60,340 nucleotides of DNA from Candidatus Cacconaster merdequi (GCA_018064345.1 JAGHVK010000021.1:1-60340); one strand, 5' to 3'; positions 1 to 10,192 are shown, numbered from the stretch's first letter. Translations and numbers: made by a program. The notes: a model not told the origin generated them from the sequence alone.

Positions 1-6
1 AAGTGT

Positions 7-606
7 TTACTTCTTCTTGTTTGGAGCAATCATCATAATCATCCTCTTTCCTTCAAGCTTCGGCATCTGCTCGGCCTTTCCGTACTCATCGAGTTCGAGA
101 GCGAAACGCAGCAGCAGTTTCTCACCCTGTTCGGAGAAGAGAATCGAACGACCGCGGAAGAATACGTAGGCCTTAACCTTCGAACCTTCCTGAAGGAAAC
201 TCTTCGCGTGGTTCAACTTGAACTGAAAATCGTGTTCATCAGTCTGAGGCCCGAAGCGTATCTCCTTGATAACCACCTTGGAAGCATTAGCCTTCTGTTC
301 CTTGGCCTTTTTCTTCTGCTGGTAGAGATATTTCTGATAGTCGATGATCTTGCATACAGGAGGATCCGAATTAGGAGCAATCTCCACCAGGTCCAACTCC
401 TGTTCTTCAGCCATCGACAGCGCCTGTGCAATAGGATAGATACCCTGTTCAGGCACATTTTCACCTACAACCCTGACTCTGGGGGCTGTAATGCGTCCGT
501 TGATGCGCAGTCCGTCATCTTTGTCCTTCCTGTTCTGAGGCAGACGTTGATCCGGCAGGCGCGGGCCGCTCGGTTTCGGTTTCGGTGGGCGATAATTCGT
601 TGCTAT
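7..606 (-). CDS. infC: Translation initiation factor IF-3, AUA start codon
   Basis: IF-3 binds the 30S subunit, checks the initiator tRNA-start codon pairing and keeps the subunits apart. The C-terminal domain is clear ([16 protein letters not shown], then the FFRGRSILF segment), as is the N-terminal domain ([20 protein letters not shown], then LDLVEIAP). The first ATG, at 456, would cut off most of the N-domain. In-frame reading upstream reaches an ATA at 604-606, preceded after 8 bases by a perfect AGGAGG at 615-620. This gives a 199-residue protein with a basic, proline-rich N-terminus ([14 protein letters not shown]). AUU or other rare starts are established for infC in enterobacteria, where they allow IF-3 to repress itself. 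AUA as the start here is inferred from the ribosome site and frame. It follows thrS, as in many bacteria; rpmI and rplT would lie beyond the window edge. Confidence 0.93.
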   Translation of the reverse strand: MATNYRPPKPKPSGPRLPDQRLPQNRKDKDDGLRINGRITAPRVRVVGENVPEQGIYPIAQALSMAEEQELDLVEIAPNSDPPVCKIIDYQKYLYQQKKKAKEQKANASKVVIKEIRFGPQTDEHDFQFKLNHAKSFLQEGSKVKAYVFFRGRSILFSEQGEKLLLRFALELDEYGKAEQMPKLEGKRMIMMIAPNKKK

Positions 607-614
607 GGCAGTGT

Positions 615-620
615 CCTCCT
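615..620 (-). promoter_or_regulatory. Strong Shine-Dalgarno site of infC
   Basis: A perfect AGGAGG on the minus strand, 8 bases before the ATA at 604-606. It decides the infC start. It stands out because the other genes in this window lack recognisable Shine-Dalgarno sites, as is usual in Bacteroidota. Confidence 0.75.
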
Positions 621-651
621 AAATTAAGTTTCCTACTGGTATATGTTTTTT

Positions 652-2598
652 CTAAATTTCTTCGCGTCCAAGCTCCTTCGCAACTTCACTCTTGACAAGT
701 CCGGCAAAATCGCTGACAGACATTACACCGCCATCTTCGCCTCCACGCTTGCGCACTGAAACAGTGTCTGTTGTCGCTTCCTTTTCACCGACTATCAGAA
801 GGAAAGGCGTACGCTTGAGTTCATTCTCACGTATCTTCTTGCCAATCGTTTCGTTACGGTCGTCTATTGAAGCGCGAATTTCGTAATTTAATAACAAATC
901 GCAAACTTTTTTTGCAAAATCGTTATATTTTTCACTGACAGGCAGTACCGTCACCTGATCAGGTGTGAGCCACAACGGAAGCTTTCCGCCGGTGTGTTCC
1001 AGAAGGACAGCCACGAAACGTTCCATCGAGCCGAAAGGAGCGCGGTGAATCATCACAGGGCGGTACTTCTTGTCGTCAGCGCCGGTATATTCGAGTTCGA
1101 AACGTTCCGGAAGGTTGTAATCCACCTGAATCGTACCCAGCTGCCACTTCCTTCCGATTGCGTCCTTCACCATGAAATCGAGTTTAGGGCCGTAGAAAGC
1201 TGCCTCGTCATATTCAACTACGGTAGGAAGGTTCTTCTCTGCAGCAGCCTCGACGATTGCCTGCTCTGCCTTCGCCCAGTTCTCCTCACTGCCTATGTAC
1301 TTGCTGTGATCTGTCTTGTGACGGAGAGATATCTGAGCAGTGAATTCAGTGAAGTTCAAAGTCTTGAAGATATAAAGGACTATATCGATAACCTTGCAGA
1401 ACTCTTCCTTGAGCTGGTCGGGACGGCAGAAAAGGTGAGCATCATCCTGTGTGAAGCAACGGACACGGGTGAGGCCGTGGAGCTCACCGCTCTGCTCGTA
1501 ACGGTAAACTGTACCGAACTCCGCCAGACGCAGAGGCAGCTCTTTGTATGAACGCGGTTTTGCCTTGTATATCTCGCAGTGGTGAGGACAGTTCATAGGT
1601 TTGAGCAGGTATTCCTCTCCTTCCTGCGGAGTGGTGATAGGGCGGAAGGAGTCCTTCCCGTATTTTGCCCAGTGTCCGGAAGTTACGTAAAGCTCCTTGT
1701 TGCCGATATGTGGAGTGATGACCTGAACGTAACCGTAGCTGCGCTGCACCTTGCGGAGAAAATTCATAAGCCTCATGCGAAGGTCCGTTCCCTTAGGGAG
1801 CCAGAGAGGAAGGCCCATTCCCACTTTCTGTGAGAAGGTGAAGAGCTCCATCTCTTTTCCAAGCTTGCGGTGGTCGCGTTTCTTCGCCTCTTCAAGCATC
1901 GCGAGATACTCGTCGAGCAGACTCTTCTTCGGGAATGTCACGCCGTAGATTCTGGTCAGCTGCTTGCGTGTTTCGTCGCCACGCCAGTATGCACCGGCTA
2001 TCGAAGTGAGCTTCACAGCCTTTATCATAGAGGTGTCACGCAAGTGAGGTCCGCGGCAAAGGTCCGTGAATGCTCCGTTGGTGTAAAGAGTTATTGTGCC
2101 GTCCTCAAGGTCATTGATAAGCTCGCACTTGTACTGGTCACCCTTCTCGGTGAACATTGCCATCGCCTCAGCCTTTGAAATGTCGATTCTCTTGAATGTC
2201 TCCTTCGTGCGGGCCAGTTCAATCATCTTGTCCTCAATCTTCTTGAGATCCGATTCGGTCAGCTGCCTCTCGCCCAGATCCACGTCATAGTAGAAACCTG
2301 TCTCGATGGCCGGTCCGATTCCGAACTTCACGCCCGGATAAAGGGCTTCGAGAGCCTCCGCCATAAGGTGGCTGGAAGAGTGCCAGAAAGCGTGCTTCGC
2401 CTCTGCATCATCCCACTTGTGAAGGGTCAGTGAACAATCTTCATCAATCGGGCGGTCGAGATCGTAGATCGTTCCGTTTACCGATGCACACAAAACATCG
2501 GCTGCCAAACGGGGACTTATGCTCTCAGCAATCCGATAAGCGGTCACACCGCTTTCATACTCTTTGACGTTGCCGTCAGGAAATGTTACTTTAATCAT
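652..2598 (-). CDS. thrS: Threonine--tRNA ligase
   Basis: Class II synthetase that charges tRNA-Thr in the cytoplasm. Domains in order: TGS domain (about residues 1-62, [17 protein letters not shown]), second additional (editing) domain with [11 protein letters not shown] and the TDLCRGPHL segment, catalytic core with [20 protein letters not shown] and the YRYEQSGEL region, and C-terminal anticodon-binding domain ([16 protein letters not shown] onward). The length of 648 residues is normal. The start is placed at the ATG at 2598, because the longer reading to 2655 runs through the promoter at 2625-2645 and adds 19 residues unlike a TGS domain. It is followed by infC after 45 bases, probably in one transcript. 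It is divergent from the threonine operon. Confidence 0.97.
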   Translation of the reverse strand: MIKVTFPDGNVKEYESGVTAYRIAESISPRLAADVLCASVNGTIYDLDRPIDEDCSLTLHKWDDAEAKHAFWHSSSHLMAEALEALYPGVKFGIGPAIETGFYYDVDLGERQLTESDLKKIEDKMIELARTKETFKRIDISKAEAMAMFTEKGDQYKCELINDLEDGTITLYTNGAFTDLCRGPHLRDTSMIKAVKLTSIAGAYWRGDETRKQLTRIYGVTFPKKSLLDEYLAMLEEAKKRDHRKLGKEMELFTFSQKVGMGLPLWLPKGTDLRMRLMNFLRKVQRSYGYVQVITPHIGNKELYVTSGHWAKYGKDSFRPITTPQEGEEYLLKPMNCPHHCEIYKAKPRSYKELPLRLAEFGTVYRYEQSGELHGLTRVRCFTQDDAHLFCRPDQLKEEFCKVIDIVLYIFKTLNFTEFTAQISLRHKTDHSKYIGSEENWAKAEQAIVEAAAEKNLPTVVEYDEAAFYGPKLDFMVKDAIGRKWQLGTIQVDYNLPERFELEYTGADDKKYRPVMIHRAPFGSMERFVAVLLEHTGGKLPLWLTPDQVTVLPVSEKYNDFAKKVCDLLLNYEIRASIDDRNETIGKKIRENELKRTPFLLIVGEKEATTDTVSVRKRGGEDGGVMSVSDFAGLVKSEVAKELGREEI

Positions 2599-2624
2599 TA
2601 CAACAGATTTTAATATAGAACTTG

Positions 2625-2645
2625 CAAAGGTACATATTTTTTCAA
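2625..2645 (-). promoter_or_regulatory. Promoter of thrS-infC
   Basis: Minus strand: TTG at 2643-2645 and TACCTTTG at 2625-2632, matching the Bacteroidota TTG / TAnnTTTG pattern with a somewhat short spacing of 10 bases. Transcription would begin near 2620, which supports the thrS start at 2598. Confidence 0.6.
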
Positions 2646-2725
2646 CAGAATACACCCGATATGCGAATTATCTTGCAAAGAGATATTTTTTTGGCCACAG
2701 CCGTTCATTCAGGTGATATTTTGAG

Positions 2726-2733
2726 TAAATTTG
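2726..2733 (+). promoter_or_regulatory. -7 element upstream of the thr operon
   Basis: TAAATTTG fits TAnnTTTG and lies 28 bases before the thrB ATG; no good -33 TTG is visible. The predicted leader of about 23 bases is too short for a leader peptide or attenuator. Confidence 0.5.
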
Positions 2734-2761
2734 TAGGTTAAACCGTATTTGACGCCTTGTT

Positions 2762-3691
2762 ATGAGGAAAATCAGGATATTTGCGCCCGCCACCATCGCC
2801 AATATGGGATGCGGGTTCGATGTAATAGGCTTTGCACTGGACGAGGTCGGCGACATAATCGAGTTCTCAGTTGAAGAGGGTGACTCTCTGACCATCACGA
2901 ACTCTTCCGATGTTCCACTCCCGGATGACGTGGAAAAGAACGTAATGACTCCGGTGATACGGAAATTCCTCGAAATGACAGGAAACAAGGCACAGGTTTG
3001 CGTCGATATAATCCAGAATATTTACCCAGGCTCCGGAATAGGGGCCAGCGCAGCTGCAAGTGCTGCCGCAGCTGTCGGGATGAACGAACTTTTCGGGAAA
3101 CCTCTTGACGAAGAGCAGCTTGTGGTCTGCGCAATGGAGGGTGAGAATCTGGCAAGCGGGGGTTATCACGCAGACAACGCCGCACCCGCAGTAATGGGAG
3201 GCATAGTCCTTATAAGAGGATACGAACCACTTGACCTTGTGAAGATTCCCATACCTGACAACTTCTACTGCACAGTCATCCACCCTCACATCGTAGTCCC
3301 GACAAAAGAGGCCCGTGCAATCCTTCCGAAGGAAATACCGATGCACGATGCGATAGTCCAGTGGGGAAATGTAGGCGGTCTGGTTGCAGGCCTGTTCAAG
3401 GGGGACATAGGTCTTGTCGGAAGAGCCATGAAGGACGTGGTGGCGGAGCCGTGGAGGAAGAAATTCATCCCGGGGTTTGATTCACTCCGCGGAAAGCTGC
3501 TGACCGGAGCGGGTGTCCTGGCAATGAACATATCAGGATCCGGGCCGTCTGTCTTCGCACTTTCCGACAGCCGGCAGAAGGCAGCTGCCGCCTCAGAGAT
3601 AATGAAGAGTCACTTCGCCGGCCTCGGCATAGGGGCTGAAGCATATACTGCCAAAATTTCCGGAAGAGGAGCCGGGGTGTGCGTACAATAA
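2762..3691 (+). CDS. thrB: Homoserine kinase
   Basis: GHMP-family kinase that phosphorylates homoserine to O-phosphohomoserine, the substrate of threonine synthase. The glycine/serine-rich ATP loop of the family is seen as PGSGIGASAAASAAAA (about residues 90-105). The N-terminal APATIANMGCGFDVIGFAL segment and the C-terminal GAGVLAMNISGSGPSVFAL motif also match homoserine kinase. The length of 309 residues is typical. It is the first gene of thrB-thrA-thrC-asd, with 36 bases to thrA. The order thrB-thrA-thrC differs from the thrABC order of enterobacteria. Confidence 0.95.
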   Translation: MRKIRIFAPATIANMGCGFDVIGFALDEVGDIIEFSVEEGDSLTITNSSDVPLPDDVEKNVMTPVIRKFLEMTGNKAQVCVDIIQNIYPGSGIGASAAASAAAAVGMNELFGKPLDEEQLVVCAMEGENLASGGYHADNAAPAVMGGIVLIRGYEPLDLVKIPIPDNFYCTVIHPHIVVPTKEARAILPKEIPMHDAIVQWGNVGGLVAGLFKGDIGLVGRAMKDVVAEPWRKKFIPGFDSLRGKLLTGAGVLAMNISGSGPSVFALSDSRQKAAAASEIMKSHFAGLGIGAEAYTAKISGRGAGVCVQ

Positions 3692-3727
3692 TCCATAAAC
3701 AGATCACACGTAACAAGATAACAAGAA

Positions 3728-6184
3728 ATGAAAGTCCTTAAATTCGGCGGATCATCGGTAGGAACAGTTGAGAGCATCTGCCAGGTAAAGAAGATTGTAG
3801 AAGCGTGCGATGAGCCCGCAGTGGTCGTTGTGTCGGCGCTCGGAGGAATAACAGACCAATTGATAGCCACTTCGTTCCTTGCAAGGAGCGGTGATGCTTC
3901 ATACATCAGTTCTTTTGAAACGATGGCCGTCAGACATCACAAAATGATAGACGCCGTCATAAAGGACAGCGCCAGGAAGGAAAAGCTTCTCGGCGAAGTC
4001 GATTCCCTGCTTGACGACCTCAAAAGCATATATCACGGAGTGTATCTTCTCAGGGACCTCTCCAGCAGGGTGTCCGATGCCATCGTAAGCTACGGGGAAA
4101 GAATTTCCTCACGTATCACCGCAGCTCTCATCGAAGGTGCGGTATGGTATGACTCCACCGCACTCATCAAGACCGAGAAGAAAGGACGAAAGAACGTGCT
4201 TGACATCGAGCTGACTGAGAAACTCATAAAAGAGGCCTTTTCAGGTGATTGCGAAAGGCTCAAGGAAACCTGCGGAGGGTATGTCGCAGTGGCGCCGGGA
4301 TTCATATCTTCCGATACCGTGACAGGAGAGATCACAAATCTCGGCCGCGGCGGTTCGGATTACACGGCAGCGATTTATGCCGCCTCGCTCGGAGCCGGCA
4401 TACTTGAGATATGGACCGATGTCGACGGATTTCTCACTGCTGACCCGAGGGTTGTGAAGAATGCTTTCAAGATTGACCGGCTCAGCTATATGGAAGCGAT
4501 GGAACTCTGCAACTTCGGAGCGAAGGTCATCTACCCTCCTACCCTGTACCCTGTCTGTGCGGCCAACATTCCAATACTCATCAAGAATACCTTCAACCCG
4601 GCAAACCCGGGAACGGTAATCGACAACCATTCAGCGAAGGACGGACGTATCATCCAGGGAATCTCCTCCATCAACGACACCAGCCTGATTACCATCTCCG
4701 GCCCGTTCATGGTCGGTGTGGCAGGCATCAGCAGCAGGATATTCTCCGCCCTTGCCGAGGAGCAGATAAACGTCATCTTCATAAGCCAGGCTTCATCGGA
4801 GATAAGCATATCCGTCGGTGTCAGGAAAGAGGACGGTCCTCTGGCGCAGAAGGTACTCAACAAAGTCTTCGAAGAGGAGATAAAGATGGGAGCGATGTAT
4901 CCTATGCGGATTGAGGAGGACCTTGCGACCGTGGCCGTGGTCGGCGACAGGATGAGGCAGCGTCCCGGAATAGCAGGCAAACTTTTCAGCATTCTCGGAA
5001 ACCGGGGAATCAGCATAAAGGCCTGCGCTCAGGGAGCTTCTGAAACCAACATATCTTTCGTAATAAGAAGCGAATACCTGAAAGAGTCCCTGAACGCCAT
5101 ACACGAAGGGTTCTTCCTTGACGACAGGAAAGAGCTCAACCTCTTCATCTGCGGTACAGGCACCGTTGGTGGCGCTCTCATATCCCAGATTGAGTCTCAA
5201 TCTGAATTTCTCTCAGAGAACAGAGGCCTTCTCCTCTCCGTCAAAGGCATCGCAAGGAGTACGCGTGGAATCTTCTCACGAAGCGGCATAGATCTGAAAG
5301 ACTACAGGACTGCCCTTGAATCAGGCATACCTCTCACCGCGGAAAGATTGAAGGATGAGATAACAGGAATGCAGCTTCCTGATTCCGTCTTCGTTGACTG
5401 TACGGCAAGCGCCGAGGTCGCATCGCTCTACGAGGAATTGCTCAGTCACGGAATAAACGTGGTGGCTGCCAACAAGATAGCAGCATCTTCCCCATTCACC
5501 GGATACGCCCGTCTGAAAGATACTGCACGCAGGCACAACGCCCGGTTCCTGTATGAGGCCAACGTCGGGGCCGGCCTGCCCGTTCTCAGCACTGTCAATG
5601 CACTCCGCTGCAGCGGTGACCGTATAGAAAGGATGCAAGCTGTCGTCAGCGGGACAATGAACTTCATTTTCAACACCATATCTGAAGATATACCGATCAG
5701 CCGCGCTGTCAGGATGGCTCTTGAGCAGGGATTTTCAGAGCCTGACCCGAGAACAGACCTGTCTGGCAGGGACGTCATAAGGAAGCTGGTCATACTTGCA
5801 AGGGAATGGGGTCTTGAGGTGGAACAGGAAGATGTCGTTTCCACACCTTTCATTCCACAGGAACTGTTCGATTGCAGCCTTGAAGAGTTCTGGACCAGAC
5901 TCCCGTCAATCGATGAGAGATTCGAGAAGGAGCGCAAGCGTCTGGCCGGGGAGCGCAAACGCTGGCGTTTCGTTGCGGAACTGGAGGACGGCAGATGCAG
6001 CGTCTCACTCCGGGAAATCGAGGAAGGCTCCCCTATGTACGACCTTGAGGGATCCAACAACATAATCCTGCTGACCACTGAAAGGTACCATAACGACCCT
6101 TTGATCATCAAAGGCTACGGTGCCGGCGCAGGCGTGACTGCAGCAGGTGTATTCGGTGACATTCTTTCAATAGCAGGAATCTGA
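3728..6184 (+). CDS. thrA: Bifunctional aspartate kinase / homoserine dehydrogenase
   Basis: Carries out the first and third steps of the aspartate route to threonine. The N-terminal aspartokinase domain (about residues 1-295) begins with KFGGSSVGTVESI and includes NLGRGGSDYTAA. The middle holds two ACT-type regulatory regions (about 310-455; SLITISGPFMVGV and TVAVVGDRMRQRPGIAGKLF). The C-terminal homoserine dehydrogenase (about 460-818) starts with the nucleotide-binding FICGTGTVGGAL and has the NVGAGLPVLSTVNAL and SGTMNFIF motifs. The length of 818 residues matches ThrA of enterobacteria. The ACT regions imply feedback control by threonine, by analogy only. The stop codon shares one base with the thrC start, so translation is probably coupled. 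Confidence 0.96.
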   Translation: MKVLKFGGSSVGTVESICQVKKIVEACDEPAVVVVSALGGITDQLIATSFLARSGDASYISSFETMAVRHHKMIDAVIKDSARKEKLLGEVDSLLDDLKSIYHGVYLLRDLSSRVSDAIVSYGERISSRITAALIEGAVWYDSTALIKTEKKGRKNVLDIELTEKLIKEAFSGDCERLKETCGGYVAVAPGFISSDTVTGEITNLGRGGSDYTAAIYAASLGAGILEIWTDVDGFLTADPRVVKNAFKIDRLSYMEAMELCNFGAKVIYPPTLYPVCAANIPILIKNTFNPANPGTVIDNHSAKDGRIIQGISSINDTSLITISGPFMVGVAGISSRIFSALAEEQINVIFISQASSEISISVGVRKEDGPLAQKVLNKVFEEEIKMGAMYPMRIEEDLATVAVVGDRMRQRPGIAGKLFSILGNRGISIKACAQGASETNISFVIRSEYLKESLNAIHEGFFLDDRKELNLFICGTGTVGGALISQIESQSEFLSENRGLLLSVKGIARSTRGIFSRSGIDLKDYRTALESGIPLTAERLKDEITGMQLPDSVFVDCTASAEVASLYEELLSHGINVVAANKIAASSPFTGYARLKDTARRHNARFLYEANVGAGLPVLSTVNALRCSGDRIERMQAVVSGTMNFIFNTISEDIPISRAVRMALEQGFSEPDPRTDLSGRDVIRKLVILAREWGLEVEQEDVVSTPFIPQELFDCSLEEFWTRLPSIDERFEKERKRLAGERKRWRFVAELEDGRCSVSLREIEEGSPMYDLEGSNNIILLTTERYHNDPLIIKGYGAGAGVTAAGVFGDILSIAGI

Positions 6185-7485
6185 TGGAATACTACAGCAC
6201 GAACGGAAAAGCCCCGAAAGCGACTCTTCGGAAGGCTGTTGTGAAAGGCCTTGCAGAAGACAGGGGCCTGTATATGCCTCAGACCATCCCCCATCTTCCA
6301 GAAAGTTTCTTCCGGGAAATCGGAAGTTTATCATTCCGGGAACTTTCATACAGGATAGCAGACGCTTTCTTCGGTGAGGACATTCCTGCGGACAAACTCA
6401 AGGGAATCGTTTACGACACGCTCTCTTTTGACTGTCCGCTGGTCGAAGTCTCACCGGGAATATATTCTCTTGAACTCTTCCACGGTCCGACACTCGCTTT
6501 CAAGGACGTAGGGGCAAGATTCATGGCTCGCCTCCTTCAATACTTTACCGAAGAGGAGGGTCACAGGCAGGTAAATGTGCTTGTTGCTACTTCCGGTGAC
6601 ACAGGCTCTGCCGTTGCGAACGGCTTCCTCGGGGTAGAAGGTGTCCACGTATATGTGCTCTATCCAAAAGGGAAAGTAAGCCCGATTCAGGAGTGCCAGT
6701 TCACAACTCTCGGCAGGAACATAACGGCAGTAGAAGTGGACGGGGTGTTCGACGACTGCCAGGCTATGGTCAAGAATGCATTTATGGACAGCGAATTGAA
6801 CGATGCGATGAAGCTTACTTCCGCCAATTCGATAAATGTAGCAAGATTCCTTCCTCAGTCGTTCTATTATTTCTGGGCGTACACTCAGATGCGCCGGCTG
6901 GGGGTCAGCAAGGAGATTGTGGCCTGCACACCTTCCGGCAACTTCGGAAATATCTGTGCAGGGCTCTTCGGTAAGCGTATGGGGCTGCCTGTCAAACGTT
7001 TCATTGCAGCCAACAATGCCAACAGCGTATTCTATGAATTCCTGCGCGACGGAGAGTACAGGCCGAGGCCGTCCGTCCGTACTATTGCGAATGCGATGGA
7101 TGTCGGTGATCCGAGCAACTTTGCCAGGATATGGGACCTTTACGGAAAGAGTCACGAAGCCGTATGCCGCGATATCAGCGGTGTCACATATTCCGATGCA
7201 CAGATTGAAGAGACCATCCGGGACGTTTATCGTCAGAGGGGCTATCTGTGTGACCCTCACGGCGCTTGCGGCTACCGTGCCCTCAAGGAAGGTCTCAGGG
7301 AATCTGAAGCGGGTTTCTTCTGTGAGACTGCACACCCTGCCAAGTTCAAGGATACGGTTGAACGGATAATCGGAGAAGAGGTAGCCGTTCCGCCAAAGCT
7401 TGCCGCATTTATGAAAGGTGAGAAGAAGAGCGTGCCTATGAGCAGGGAATTCACGGATTTCAAGAATTATTTACTCGACAGATAG
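6184..7485 (+). CDS. thrC: Threonine synthase
   Basis: PLP enzyme converting O-phosphohomoserine to threonine. The PLP lysine sits in [17 protein letters not shown] (about residue 108), and the phosphate-binding stretch is [14 protein letters not shown]. The N-terminal [20 protein letters not shown] is typical of the longer, E. coli-like threonine synthases; 433 residues is the expected length. Its ATG overlaps the thrA stop by one base, and asd begins after one base, so all four genes are probably translated from one mRNA. Confidence 0.96.
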   Translation: MEYYSTNGKAPKATLRKAVVKGLAEDRGLYMPQTIPHLPESFFREIGSLSFRELSYRIADAFFGEDIPADKLKGIVYDTLSFDCPLVEVSPGIYSLELFHGPTLAFKDVGARFMARLLQYFTEEEGHRQVNVLVATSGDTGSAVANGFLGVEGVHVYVLYPKGKVSPIQECQFTTLGRNITAVEVDGVFDDCQAMVKNAFMDSELNDAMKLTSANSINVARFLPQSFYYFWAYTQMRRLGVSKEIVACTPSGNFGNICAGLFGKRMGLPVKRFIAANNANSVFYEFLRDGEYRPRPSVRTIANAMDVGDPSNFARIWDLYGKSHEAVCRDISGVTYSDAQIEETIRDVYRQRGYLCDPHGACGYRALKEGLRESEAGFFCETAHPAKFKDTVERIIGEEVAVPPKLAAFMKGEKKSVPMSREFTDFKNYLLDR

Positions 7486-7486
7486 T

Positions 7487-8497
7487 ATGAAAATAGCAAT
7501 TGTAGGAGCCAGCGGAGCTGTGGGACAGGAATTCCTTAAAGTGCTGGATGAACGGAATTTTCCCATTGACGAACTCTTTCTTTTCGGTTCAGCGAGAAGC
7601 GCCGGCCGCAAATACTCCTTCCGGGGCAAGGAGATAACCGTCAGGGAACTCAAGCATAACGACGATTTCAAAGGAATAGACATAGCCTTCACTTCTGCCG
7701 GAGCCGGCACTTCCCGGGAGTTTGCTGAAACCATAACCAAGTACGGAACGGTGATGATTGACAACTCCAGTGCCTTCCGGATGGATAGCGACGTTCCTCT
7801 TGTCGTTCCGGAGTGCAACGCTGAGGATGCCCTCATCCGTCCGCGAGGAATCATAGCCAACCCGAACTGCACAACCATAATGATGGTTGTGGTGCTGATG
7901 CCGATAGAAAAGCTTTCACACATAAAGAGCATACATGTGGCGAGTTACCAGTCAGCCTCCGGGGCAGGAGCGCAGGCAATGGCTGAGCTGCAACAGCAAT
8001 ACCGGGAGATAGTCGAAGGCAAACCGGTGACAATCAACAAGTTTGCCTATCAGTTGGCATACAATGTCATTCCTCAGATAGACGTATTTACCGACAACGG
8101 TTATACGAAAGAGGAGATGAAGATGTTCAACGAGACCAGAAAGATTCTCCACTCAGACGTGAAATGTTCGGCTATGTGCGTCAGGATTTCCGCCCTGCGT
8201 TCTCACTCCGAAGCAGTATGGATTGAGACCCAGAGGCCTCTTTCCGTTGAAGAGGTACAAAAGGCTGTCGCCCAAGCTCCTGGGGTCACTCTTCTGGACG
8301 ACCCTGCCACACAGACATATCCGATGCCTCTTTTCACAGGCGGAAAGGATGATATTTTCGTAGGGAGAATCCGCAAGGACCTCGCCAACGAAAACGGCAT
8401 CACGCTCTGGCTCTCCGGCGACCAGATAAAGAAAGGTGCTGCCTTGAACGCTGTCCAGATAGCCGAGTATCTTGTCAGACAGAATGACATTCGATAA
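7487..8497 (+). CDS. asd: Aspartate-semialdehyde dehydrogenase
   Basis: Reduces aspartyl phosphate to aspartate semialdehyde with NADPH, the step between the two activities of ThrA. The N-terminal nucleotide-binding motif is [16 protein letters not shown]. The active-site cysteine is in [15 protein letters not shown] (about residue 128). [13 protein letters not shown] and the [13 protein letters not shown] histidine region are conserved. The length of 336 residues is typical. As the last gene of the operon it completes the pathway from aspartate to threonine and also feeds lysine and diaminopimelate synthesis. Confidence 0.96.
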   Translation: MKIAIVGASGAVGQEFLKVLDERNFPIDELFLFGSARSAGRKYSFRGKEITVRELKHNDDFKGIDIAFTSAGAGTSREFAETITKYGTVMIDNSSAFRMDSDVPLVVPECNAEDALIRPRGIIANPNCTTIMMVVVLMPIEKLSHIKSIHVASYQSASGAGAQAMAELQQQYREIVEGKPVTINKFAYQLAYNVIPQIDVFTDNGYTKEEMKMFNETRKILHSDVKCSAMCVRISALRSHSEAVWIETQRPLSVEEVQKAVAQAPGVTLLDDPATQTYPMPLFTGGKDDIFVGRIRKDLANENGITLWLSGDQIKKGAALNAVQIAEYLVRQNDIR

Positions 8498-8538
8498 CAA
8501 TTGATGGTGACCGGCTGAGCCATTATGCTTGAAAAAGC

Positions 8539-8570
8539 TTTGGAGTTCGATGATTATTTGCCTATTTTTG
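8539..8570 (+). promoter_or_regulatory. Promoter of the DUF4199-glycosyltransferase unit
   Basis: TTTG at 8539-8542, then 20 bases, then TATTTTTG at 8563-8570, a good Bacteroidota -33/-7 pair. The start codon lies about 61 bases further on. Confidence 0.6.
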
Positions 8571-8631
8571 CCTGCAGCTAAACTGCGATATTCGATTTTT
8601 GCGACCAAAATACAATAATAACACGTAGACT

Positions 8632-9171
8632 ATGGAAAACAGATATGAATCAAAATGGAGTGCCGCTGCAAAGGATGGACTGATCCTTGCAGCCGTCACA
8701 GTAGTATGCACCCTCATCAGCGCATTTCTGAAGACCCCCTGGCTCGGCTCAATCCTTACGTTGGTAAAGCTCGTAGGCTCAATCTGGGTGCTTCGGGTAA
8801 TAATGCTCAATTACGGCAAAGCCCGCCCTTCAGAGACGACCTTCGGTTACGGATTCCTCGTATGCCTATTTTCATCAATCGTATGCGCGGTATGGTCGTT
8901 CGTCCTGTATGAATTCATCACTCCGGGTACATACGAAGAAGCGATGCTTCAGGCACAGGAGATGCTTTCCGGCTACGGTCAGGAAATGACGGAGGAATTT
9001 GACGAGGCAATGGCTTTGGTCGGAGACAATTTCAGCAAGATATCATCAATCACAACATTCCTGTGGTGTACATTCCTCGGCCTGATTTTCAGCGCGATAC
9101 TCTCTTCAGGAACCTCACGCAACAAAGATATCTTTGCAGACTCACGCGGAGAAGAAGATGACGATGAATAG
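8632..9171 (+). CDS. DUF4199 family membrane protein
   Basis: A 179-residue inner-membrane protein with about four hydrophobic segments (near residues 13-31, 36-55, 65-90 and 135-157) and an acidic C-terminal tail (EEDDDE). The pattern matches DUF4199, a Bacteroidota family of unknown function. It lies 31 bases before a GT2 glycosyltransferase. This pairing is common in Bacteroidota and suggests a role together with the glycosyltransferase at the membrane, but nothing in the sequence shows an enzymatic activity. Confidence 0.8.
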   Translation: MENRYESKWSAAAKDGLILAAVTVVCTLISAFLKTPWLGSILTLVKLVGSIWVLRVIMLNYGKARPSETTFGYGFLVCLFSSIVCAVWSFVLYEFITPGTYEEAMLQAQEMLSGYGQEMTEEFDEAMALVGDNFSKISSITTFLWCTFLGLIFSAILSSGTSRNKDIFADSRGEEDDDE

Positions 9172-9178
9172 TCATAAC

Positions 9179-9192
9179 ATGTTTTGAAATGC
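9179..9192 (+). repeat. Dispersed TTTTGAAATG motif, copy 1
   Basis: ATGTTTTGAAATGC between the DUF4199 gene and the glycosyltransferase gene, ending 11 bases before the start codon at 9203. The core matches the other copies; the flanking GAACC/GGTT arms are not kept here. Confidence 0.5.
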
Positions 9193-9202
9193 CTCCGCGC
9201 CT

Positions 9203-10150
9203 ATGGATCTTTCGATAGTTATTTCCCTCTACAACGAAGAGGAATCTCTCAGGCCCTTGATGGAGTGGATTGACCGTTCCCTCTCATCCATAAAGGATTA
9301 TGAAGTGATTATGGTGGATGACGGAAGCACTGACGGTTCCTGGAACGTTGTTCGCGAACTTGCCGGAATGTATCCGAGAATCCATGCCATACGTTTCCGC
9401 CGCAACTACGGAAAATCAGCAGCACTTTACTGCGGCTTTGAAGCCGCACAGGGCGATATCGTTGTGACAATGGATGCGGACCTTCAGGACAGCCCGGAAG
9501 AGATACCTCAGATGATGAGGATGATTCGCGAGGATGGGTATGACCTTGTTTCCGGCTGGAAGAAGAAACGCTACGACAACGTTGCCACAAAGAACATTCC
9601 ATCAAAGCTTTACAATGCCACCGCAAGAAAAGTCACCGGCATCAAGCTGCACGATATGAACTGCGGGCTGAAAGCATACCGCAAAGAAGTTGTAAAGAAT
9701 ATCGAGGTTTACGGGGAGATGCACCGTTTCATTCCGTACCTTGCCAAAAATGCCGGATTCAGCAACATTGGTGAAAAGGTGGTCAAACATCAGGCACGCA
9801 AGTTCGGAAAGAGCAAATTCGGAGCCAGCCGCTTCATCCACGGATTCCTGGACCTTATCTCCATCTGGTTCCTGCAAGTGTTCGGAAAGAAGCCTATGCA
9901 CCTTTTCGGAGCAATGGGAACTTTCACTTTTCTCGTGGGAGCAGTCATCACCTTGGTACTGATTATCGAGAAACTGACTGCACAGGCTCACGGTGAAGCC
10001 TTCCGGGCCGTGACCGACCAGCCTTTGTTCTATCTCTCGCTTGTAGCTCTTATTGTTGGAATACAGCTCTTCCTTACAGGGTTCGTCGCAGAAATGATAA
10101 CCCGTAACAGCGACGGCAGGAACCGCTACAACATCAAAGAAAGGATATAA
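9203..10150 (+). CDS. Family 2 glycosyltransferase, polyprenol-phosphate type
   Basis: Membrane-bound GT2 enzyme of the DPM1/ArnC/GtrB group, expected to transfer a sugar from a nucleotide to a polyprenyl phosphate on the cytoplasmic face. Visible motifs: SIVISLYNEEESL, VDDGSTDGS (about residues 38-46), DADLQDSPEEIP (about 91-102) and the LHDMNCGLKAYR acceptor-side segment. Two hydrophobic helices follow near residues 235-258 and 275-299, and the tail is basic. The sugar cannot be told from sequence. It follows the DUF4199 gene and is convergent with bactofilin. Confidence 0.9.
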   Translation: MDLSIVISLYNEEESLRPLMEWIDRSLSSIKDYEVIMVDDGSTDGSWNVVRELAGMYPRIHAIRFRRNYGKSAALYCGFEAAQGDIVVTMDADLQDSPEEIPQMMRMIREDGYDLVSGWKKKRYDNVATKNIPSKLYNATARKVTGIKLHDMNCGLKAYRKEVVKNIEVYGEMHRFIPYLAKNAGFSNIGEKVVKHQARKFGKSKFGASRFIHGFLDLISIWFLQVFGKKPMHLFGAMGTFTFLVGAVITLVLIIEKLTAQAHGEAFRAVTDQPLFYLSLVALIVGIQLFLTGFVAEMITRNSDGRNRYNIKERI

Positions 10151-10153
10151 AGA

Positions 10154-10192
10154 ATATGAGGCACGCCGGCCACAGGACGGTATGTCTCATAT
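10154..10192. terminator. Hairpin between convergent glycosyltransferase and bactofilin genes
   Basis: ATATGAG at 10154-10160 pairs with CTCATAT at 10186-10192, and the pairing continues inward with two G-T pairs and one mismatch to CCG/CGG. There is no strong T run on either side, so termination is an inference from position and stem length. Confidence 0.5.

Noticed and set aside
208-627. Open frame of 139 codons opposite infC
   Set aside because: It lies entirely over infC in the antisense direction, has no family resemblance and no promoter.
2596-2655. Longer N-terminus for ThrRS
   Set aside because: It would be translated from sequence upstream of the likely transcription start, and it precedes the normal TGS start.
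2656-2761. Threonine attenuator or T-box upstream of thrB or thrS
   Set aside because: The predicted leaders are only about 20 bases, too short for a leader peptide or T-box.
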